DNA of 60,000 nucleotides from contig CAIIXF020000003.1 in assembly GCA_903813345.2 (NCBI GenBank), positions 16,074,931 through 16,134,930 of the forward strand. Reading direction: 5' to 3'. How positions within the stretch are numbered: the first letter of the stretch is position 1; every line of letters begins with the position of its first letter. The notes under the pieces are model-generated. The model searched no databases, was not told the origin of the DNA, and was given only the letters and a program-made list of their open reading frames with translations. Made by a program: the position numbers and the translations under genes. Below, one piece after another: positions 53,216 through 60,000 of the stretch. This DNA comes from Owenia fusiformis. Its lineage: Eukaryota > Annelida > Polychaeta > Sabellida > Oweniidae.

Positions 53216-56200
53216 TTAGGCCATCAGCCTGGGGGGTTGGTCGGTATCAAATTAGGGGAATAATCGCCATAGTGATTTTTGGGAAGGTTTATACCTCTAG
53301 AGTAAGAAAATATGTGATAGCATTGCAACAATTGTAGCTAAATGGGTGTTATCACCCATTTTTCAAAATAGCCGCCGGTGCACGTGTCACAATATAAGAG
53401 TGGGTATATCTAAGCACACTGAGATGCAAAAACTTTGATTTTAGGACCTATGTCTAGGTTTTAGGGGTCAAGGATTTCATTTATGTCTAAATCTATGTCA
53501 TCAAGCAATTATTTCTTATAGAAATCCAAGATGGCTGCCAAAATGGGTGCAAAAACGAATGTAACTACTGTTAATACTCAAGAAACACTCAAGAACAGTG
53601 ATTTTTGAGCCCATGTCTATGTTTTAGAGGTCAAGGATTTGATTTATGTCTAAATCTGAGTCATCAAATAATTACTTTTCATAAAAATCCAAGATGACCA
53701 CCAAAATGGATGCCAAATCGAAAATGTAACTATTGATTTAAGCTCAAAGAACACTTAAGAACAGTGATTTTGGAGACGATATCTAGGTTTTAAGGGCCAA
53801 GGATTTGACTTATGTCTAAATCTAAGTCATCAAAGAATTACATTAAATAAAAAATCCAAGATGGCCACCAAAATGGCTGCCAAAATGAATATTCAACTAT
53901 TGATTTAAGCTCAAAGAACAGTTAAGAACAGTGATTTTGGAGCACATGTCTGCGTTTTAGGGGTCAAGGATTTCATTTATGTCTAAATCTGAGTCATCAA
54001 ACAATTACTTTATATAGAAATATAAGATGGCCACCAAAATGGGTGCCAAAATGAATATTAAACTGATTGATTTAAGCTCATAGAACAGTTGAGAACCGTG
54101 ATTTTGGAGACAATGTCTAGGTTTAAGGGGTCAAAGATTTGACTTATGTCTAAATCTAAGTCAGCAAACAATTACTTTAAATAGAAATCCAAGATGGCCA
54201 TCAAAATGGGTGCCAAAATGATTATTCAACTATTGATTTAAGCTCAAAGAACAGTTAAGAAGAGTGATTTTGGAGACAATGTCTGGGTTTTAGGGGTCAA
54301 AGGTTTCATTTATGTCTAAATCTGAGTCATCAAATAATTGCTTTTCATAGAAATCCAAGATGGTCACCAAAACAGGTGCCAATAACAAGTAAATGTTGAT
54401 TTAAGCTGAAAGAACAGTTTATAACAGTAATTTGAGACCATGTCAAAATTTTTGGTGTCAAGAATTTCAGTTATGCTTAAAACTATAAATAATTCCTTCA
54501 TTTGGATCCAAGATGGCTTTTATTTATTATCTAAACATATAGAGGAGTTAGAACATTAATTTTTGATATTTTAAGTTTGTGAGGTCAATGATTTTATTTT
54601 TGTCTTTAATAAAATCAACAAACATTTTATTATATAGATATCCAAGATGGCCTCCAAAATGGCCGCCAAAATGAATTCATATAACTATCCATTTAACCAC
54701 ATAGATCACCAAGAACAATAATTTTGGAAGCAATGTTTACTTTAAGGAGGTCAAGAATTTCAGTTATCTAAAGCTATGCCATGAAAAAATCTGTGATTAA
54801 TATCAGAATTCAAGATGGATGCCAAAGTGTTAATATTATAAAAGGTCAAATAAGAACAAACAATTACATGAACATTTGTGAAATAAAATCTTAGGTATAA
54901 TCATCGCATTAGCAATATTACTGTAATTTGCCTTCCTTTCCCTGAGTTTTGTGGTGGCTCAGTATCATAAACATTGACTATAGAAAGAAGTAGACTGCCC
55001 ATAGGAAGAAGTAGATTATTGGATGGAGAAGATCAAGCACAAGAAATTCCTCAAAGACAAGTGTATCATACACCAGAAAGAGTTTGATGAAGATAAACAT
55101 TTTAGTCAGTCCTCAAAATTGTGACTCTGCTGCCATTTTGATGGCCATCTTGGATATCAAAATAAAGGAATCATTTCATGACTTAATTATAGACAGAAGT
55201 GAAATTCTTGGCCTCTTAAACCTGGACATGGTCTCCAAAATCACTGTCCTTAACTGTTCTTTGAGCTTAGATCAATAGTTACATATTCATTTCAGCACCC
55301 ATTTTGGTGGCCATCTTGAATTTCTATAAAAAGTAATTATTTGATTACTTATATTTAGACATAAATGAAATCCTTGGCCCCTACAAAATAGACAGATGCT
55401 GGAATTACACCATGCGTTTTAGAAAGGCGCCTAGGGTTTTAACCCGATTTGAAAAATAGGTGTAATCACTATTGCGGTTTTACAAAAGTGCTTTTCCAAA
55501 ACTCCTAGAACCCTAGTCACTAGAAAACGACTTATGGAGTGTAGTATAATACCGATCGTTTTTTTAAAACACCCTTCCTGGGTTTTTACCATTTGCCCTA
55601 AACGAAATAAGACATATTTAGAATGCTACACATTTGGGCCACCGCAAAAATACAGGTAATGATGGATGGGAGTCAAAAGATGCAATAGGTCATCAGATCA
55701 TATCGCAAAAATTGAAAGTAAGTTCACATCACTGGCAAAAGTCTCGGTTACGTTTTCTTTTAAATGCTAAAAGAATACATTTATTGTAGATGTACACATC
55801 TGCTGGATATTCTCCATATCTACATCGTTAAAAGTGCCTGAAAGGCGTTTTAAAAATGACAGGTGTAATTTCAAAATAAAATTCCTATGGGGCGTTAGAA
55901 TTGTTGGTGTAATCAGGATTGCGATTTTGTAAAGCGCTTTCCACTAAAGTGCTTTTAGCGGTTTTCTGGTGTAATTCCAGCAAGAGTCTCCAAAATTACT
56001 GTTCTGAACTGTTCTTTTAGCTTAAATCACATATTCATTTTGGCATCCATTTTGGTGGCCATCTTGGATTTCTATAAAAAGTAATTGTTTAAGGACTTAG
56101 ATTTAGACATAAATGAAATCATTGATCCTTAAAACCGAGACATGATCTCCAAAATCACTGTTCTTTGAGCTTAGATCAATAGTTACATATTCATTTTGGC

Positions 56201-56713
56201 ACCCATTTGGTGGCCATCTTGTATTTTTATGAAAAGGTAATTGTTTGATGACTCCGATCTAGACATAAATGAAATCCTTGACTGTAGAACTGTGACATGA
56301 TCTCTAAAATCACTGTTCTTAACTGTTCTTCGAGCTTAAATCAATGGTTACATACCGGTATTCATTTTGGCACCCACTTTGGTGGCCATCTTGGATTTCT
56401 ATAAGAAGTAATTGCTTGATGACATAGATTTAGACATAAATGAAATCCTTGACCCCTAAAACCGTAACATAGGCCCTAAAATCACAGTTTCTGCATCTCA
56501 GTGTGCTTAGATATACCCACTCTTATATTGTAACACGTGCACCGGCGGCCATTTTGAAAAATGGGTGATAACACCCATTTAGCTACAACTGTTGCAATGC
56601 TATCACATATTTTCTTACTCTAGAGGTCTTAACCTTCCCAAAAATCACTATGGCGATTATTCCCCTGATTTGATACCGATAACCTAAATTTTGGGGTGAA
56701 GCTGATGGCCTAA
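53216..56713. mobile_element. 3.5 kb palindromic element with tandem units in both arms
   Basis: The two termini are inverted: TTAGGCCATCAGC at 53,216 against GCTGATGGCCTAA at 56,713. The next ~300 bp of each end mirror each other closely (AATAATCGCCATAGTGATTT, GGGTGTTATCACCCATTT). Inside the left arm are about nine ~166-bp units (AAGATGGCC phrases near 53,528, 53,690, 53,858, 54,025, 54,192, 54,357, 54,510, 54,645, 54,812). The right arm has about six inverted ones. No transposase. The right arm holds a nested MITE (55,397-55,982). Confidence 0.9.
55397..55982. mobile_element. Nested MITE, 586 bp
   Basis: Ends TGCTGGAATTACACCA and TGGTGTAATTCCAGCA are perfect complements; similarity continues more weakly (TTTTAGAAAGGCGC, AGGTGTAATCA). 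It interrupts an AGACA/TCTCCAAAAT phrase that is continuous in other units of the host palindrome, so it inserted after the palindrome formed. Confidence 0.88.
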
Positions 56714-56723
56714 ATGAAACACC

Positions 56724-56828
56724 CACCAAGTAACCAACCATTTTGATTGATATAAAGCGGCGGCTTAACATCTGCGTCTTACGTTAAGCCGCCGTTTGAT
56801 ATAAATCAATATGGTGGGTTACTTGGTG
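56724..56828. mobile_element. 105-bp hairpin MITE
   Basis: Arms of about 45-48 bp fold back: CACCAAGTAACC, ATTGATATAAA and CGGCGGCTTAAC on the left face GTTAAGCCGCCG, TTGATATAAATCAAT and GGTTACTTGGTG on the right. The loop is about 12 bases (ATCTGCGTCTTAC). It lies just outside the 3.5 kb palindrome. Confidence 0.88.
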
Positions 56829-57889
56829 TGTGGGGACTTATTATACTTGCTCAACATTTTGATTTTCAACAAGAAAAACTTCATACCTTAGAAATCCAAG
56901 ATAGAGAAATATCCATTTGAATCGTAAAAATGAAATTAAAGTACAATTGCATAAATAAATGGTGTTAACGATTAAAAGAGCATGGCCCTCTATCGCTACG
57001 TATTCAAGACATGTGAGACCTTTGTGAGGAAATAGTTTATTGTACACGCATATCTGCATAATTGAAAGGTTGAGTAGATCGAAAAGTATAAAACTATTGT
57101 CGTTAAGTTATATAAATAGTTTCGATTATTATGCAACTTTCTTGTGGATTAAGGAATTTACATCATCTTAATACTTTAATTCACATGAGCTAAACGATAT
57201 AGCCTTGGAGTTGGGGTGTAAGGCATAAACAAACTAAACTGCACCCCCCCCCCTCCCTACATAAGTTTCGCAACGGGGATTCCCAAGTGGAAAGCGTACG
57301 TAAGCTTTTTAGGTATGAATATTTTGTACCTCTAAAACAATATCTCAGAAATTGTTAATTTTGATGATTTGGCGAAACTGTTCGTGGTCGCGGACATAAA
57401 GTTGTCAAACTTTCAGATGAAGTGTAAGTCTTCTTGTTTCGGCATACTGATTAATTTGGTTAGTTTAATCATTTTAATATCGTAAATTGTATCTTGATTG
57501 TGCCAGAACTGTTATGACAAATAAAATAGTCGTATCAAAAACTTTCTTCATTAGGCGCAGTTAGATCAACTGAAACTTTGTGCTCTATCACGATTAGATT
57601 GATTCATAGCCGGGATATACGCATGATATATGAACAAATGATCATATTCCATAGTTCCCATGTCACATGAGTCTGATTTGGTTCAAATATCAAAGCATTA
57701 CGTCAACTATAAAGTAGTTTGATTCGATGAAAACTAAAAATATCAAAATCGACACTTCCCGTCCGCCATCTTTGATGCGAGGGTGACGGCCGTTACCTTC
57801 GCTTGATACTGACCAGTAGGATTCAAAGAATCTCAATTTACAAATGTTTGTGTATATTCTAATGAGTGAAGGACAGAAAGATAAAGATA
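56829..57889. other. Non-coding stretch
   Basis: No gene recognised. A C run (57,244-57,253) and GTCCGCCATCTTTGATGCGA near 57,761 are the only notable features. Confidence 0.5.
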
Positions 57890-58178
57890 CACTTTTGATC
57901 TTTTTGTACCGATTTACAAAAAGAGAACGATATTTTTTGATCTTTTTGTACCGATTTACAGAAAGAGAACGATATATTTTTGACCTTTTTGTACATATTT
58001 ACAGAAAGAGAACGATATATTTTTACCTTTTTTTACCGATTTACAGAAAGAGAACGCTATATTTTTACCTTTTTCTACCGATTTACAGAAAGAGAATGAT
58101 GTGTTTTGACCTTTTTGTACCGATTTACAGAAAGAGAACGATGTATTTTTTACCTTTTTGCACCGATTTGTCTAATTA
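57890..58178 (+). repeat. 42-bp tandem array with open 14-residue unit
   Basis: About seven units with a period near 42 bp (CTTTTTGTACCGATTTACAG, AAAGAGAACGAT). A plus frame reads FLYRFTERERYIFDLFV-type repeats throughout and ends soon after (58,212). Low complexity; translation is doubtful. Confidence 0.85.
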
Positions 58179-58270
58179 TTTTACTCCATCAGGTAAATCA
58201 AGGGCCATATAAAAGGGGGACCATGATTCCCAGGACCATTTATATTCTCATATATGGGGTACAATCTTAC

Positions 58271-58429
58271 CATTCCCATCTGCATCACAGTTAGCCTCAT
58301 CAGAACCATCTTTACAATCTGTCTCTCCATCACACCGGAAGGACAGAGGGATACACGGCTGACCACCCCAACTCTCTGACGGCGCACACTTGAATTGGTT
58401 CGCAAGACATTCTTCCGTGTCTGATCCAA
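58271..58429 (-). CDS. LDL-receptor class A domain exon
   Basis: 159 nt, phase 1 at both ends; acceptor TTATTTTCAG, donor AATG/GTAAGA. It encodes one complete LDLa repeat: [29 protein letters not shown]. All six cysteines and the calcium-binding acidic cluster CDG-x-DC-x-DGSDE are present. Symmetric 1-1 phase is usual for shuffled extracellular domains. The host protein (lipoprotein-receptor-like, matriptase-like or matrix protein) cannot be told from one exon; the rest lies outside the window or was not found. Confidence 0.92.
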
Positions 58430-58655
58430 CTGAAAATAAAAAATATTTTGGTATCAATGAATTATTTCATTTCTAACTCGAGAGTTTTTGGATCCGTTGG
58501 CCCTTGGGTCAAGGGAAAAGTAGTAGTAAGCTGGACCATGGGCTTTCAACTTTTTTTTGTTTAAATCTTGCAATCATGCCCCTGCACAACGAATCATGAC
58601 ACTCTTTATGAATCTGTCTTCACCATCTTGAGAAAACGCTGCCATATATGAGTCA
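58430..58655. other. Intron upstream of the LDLa exon
   Basis: Non-coding, unique. Confidence 0.5.
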
Positions 58656-58785
58656 TGATAGGGCAAAGAGGGCCTATGTATCGGAATGAGTCTTCATGGC
58701 AGGGCAATGAGGGCCTATGTATCAGAATGAGTCTTCATGATAGGGCAAAGAGGGCCTATGTATCGGAATGAGTCTTCATGGTCGG
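58656..58785. repeat. 42-bp tandem repeat, three units
   Basis: Three units of GATAGGGCAAAGAGGGCCTA and TGTATCGGAATGAGTCTTCATG with single-base differences. Confidence 0.9.
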
Positions 58786-58978
58786 GTCAGATAAACTGGT
58801 TCACAGGAACAAATTATGAGAATTTCTTTGGAATAACAACACTGGCACACATAAAGTATAAAATATCTATTGTACAGAAAAAACTCCAATACTGCACGTA
58901 ACTGACATGAAAGAGAAAAAATAAAATCGAATCCAATAAATAAATTGGTATATCTTATATTCCCAAGGTATTGCGATC

Positions 58979-59157
58979 AAACCGGTGTAAAAAGGTAGGA
59001 GGTCCAAACAAATTATGGTCATACTCTCCATTGATTTATATGGTGACCTAAATACAACTCTTTCCCTCGATATCTTATACGCAATCAGGGCCAGTAAGGG
59101 CCGTTAAGAAAGGGGACCATAATCTCTAGGGGACCATCATTTCTTTCACACCGGTAA
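58979..59157. mobile_element. Possible MITE with short inverted ends
   Basis: ACCGGTGTAAAA at the left and TTTCACACCGGT at the right are inverted; TTATGGTC and GACCATAAT inside extend the pairing weakly. No target duplication is evident. Confidence 0.4.
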
Positions 59158-60000
59158 GCGAGTATAGTACATGTGTAGGTATTTTAGCTGAGCTATAAAA
59201 CGCTTTTAAGTCGTGTAATGTATCTCCCGCCTCAAAGCAAGAATCCACAGGTCTTAATCCGTTTATGGATTGATAGATATAATCTTCTTATTGACCATTA
59301 CATTTTCGGTGCAATCATCACATACCGGGGTCCTAAACGTACTTGGCCTATTGCACCTACATGACATCTACAACTACCTTACTTTGTGAGAATGTCGTAC
59401 TGATCTATCAGGGCCTCTCTTATATCAAATGGTGAAAGAGAGAGAGAGATGTCAAGAACTGTGAAGAAATAATAGCTACATGTAGACACAGAGCCTTTGG
59501 TAGAAACAACGTGCCTATCACCCTAACGAGGATGGGATGGTCCAATGAATCAATCAAAATAGTTTAGAAATAGAAACCTGCCCATCTGGGTAAAACACTC
59601 CCTTTTGCAAGTTCATTATATGTGACAACCTTAAAATTTGTGTCATGCCATTATTATACAGAAAAAACATTAATTCAGACTTTTTGATTAAAAATGAAAA
59701 AATGTCAAATCATTCCTCAAAACGGATATTTTCCCCGTCAATTCATATTTGCCTCCCCGGTGTTTCATGGCTACTACTATTTGAATAATACCCTGCGTGC
59801 AGAGTCTAGTTAAACTACAGACGAAGCTCTCTTTTAAGAAGTGAAGTCAAACGAATGCAAAGGGTATTTGAATAATCATAAAACATTCGGGATACACACA
59901 TGGAATGCTAGAATACATATTTAAACTTAAGTTACGTTCAGTGACTAAAAGCAAACATTAGAGTTAACTCATACATTGTACATGTTAAGCAATGTTCCAA
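59158..60000. other. Non-coding stretch
   Basis: No ORF, repeat or RNA gene recognised; probably intron of the LDLa gene. Confidence 0.45.

Noticed and set aside
55084-55278. 64-codon ORF
   Set aside because: Lies in the right arm of the palindromic element and is made of its repeat units.

Overview
This is eukaryotic nuclear DNA from an invertebrate. It is AT-rich, has GT/AG introns and no operons, and is crowded with tandem arrays, palindromic DNA transposons and decayed mobile or virus-like elements. Element content (Ty3-like, ISL2EU-like and PolB-bearing elements, hAT-like MITEs, many minisatellites) would suit a mollusc or other marine lophotrochozoan. That is inference: nothing here fixes the species.

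Region by region. (1) 2.1-12.0 kb, minus strand: eleven consecutive exons of the virilizer homologue (VIRMA), the scaffold subunit of the m6A mRNA methyltransferase complex. Reading phase is continuous through all eleven exons (1,324 nt, about 441 residues). The introns hold minisatellites built on the splice sites themselves, a recent 5'-truncated LINE with a target-site duplication, and a 1.5 kb terminal-inverted-repeat element. The N-terminal half and the extreme C terminus of VIRMA were not found. (2) 12.4-22.2 kb, plus strand: decayed ISL2EU/Harbinger transposase, Ty3-like Gag, an intron-containing exonuclease part of a type-B DNA polymerase (PolB), a C2H2 zinc-finger plus acidic ORF pair, a second transposase relic and an apparently intact two-exon orphan gene. 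(3) 22.2-32.7 kb: tandem arrays with units of 272/275, 111 and 310 bp and a Ty3 pol scrap. (4) 33.0-51.5 kb, plus strand: a second, longer, virus-like or transposon-like locus with an unrecognised protein family (one diverged copy and a three-copy tandem), segmental duplications, a Maf-type bZIP relic, a one-helix membrane ORF, the paralogous zinc-finger/acidic pair and a PolB motif-A fragment. (5) A 500-N assembly gap at 51,598-52,097. (6) 52.5-56.8 kb: MITEs and a 3.5 kb palindrome with tandem units in each arm. (7) 58.3 kb, minus strand: one LDL-receptor class A exon of an extracellular or membrane protein that lies mostly outside the window.

The only host genes that can be named or classed are VIRMA and the LDLa exon. 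The zinc-finger/acidic loci at 19.5-20.1 kb and 44.0-44.6 kb are diverged copies of one ancestral module, and each lies in a neighbourhood that also holds PolB pieces. This suggests a repeated, now mostly broken, PolB-associated element. Exon coordinates were read by eye from splice consensus, phase and protein similarity recalled from known families; no search or alignment program was run.
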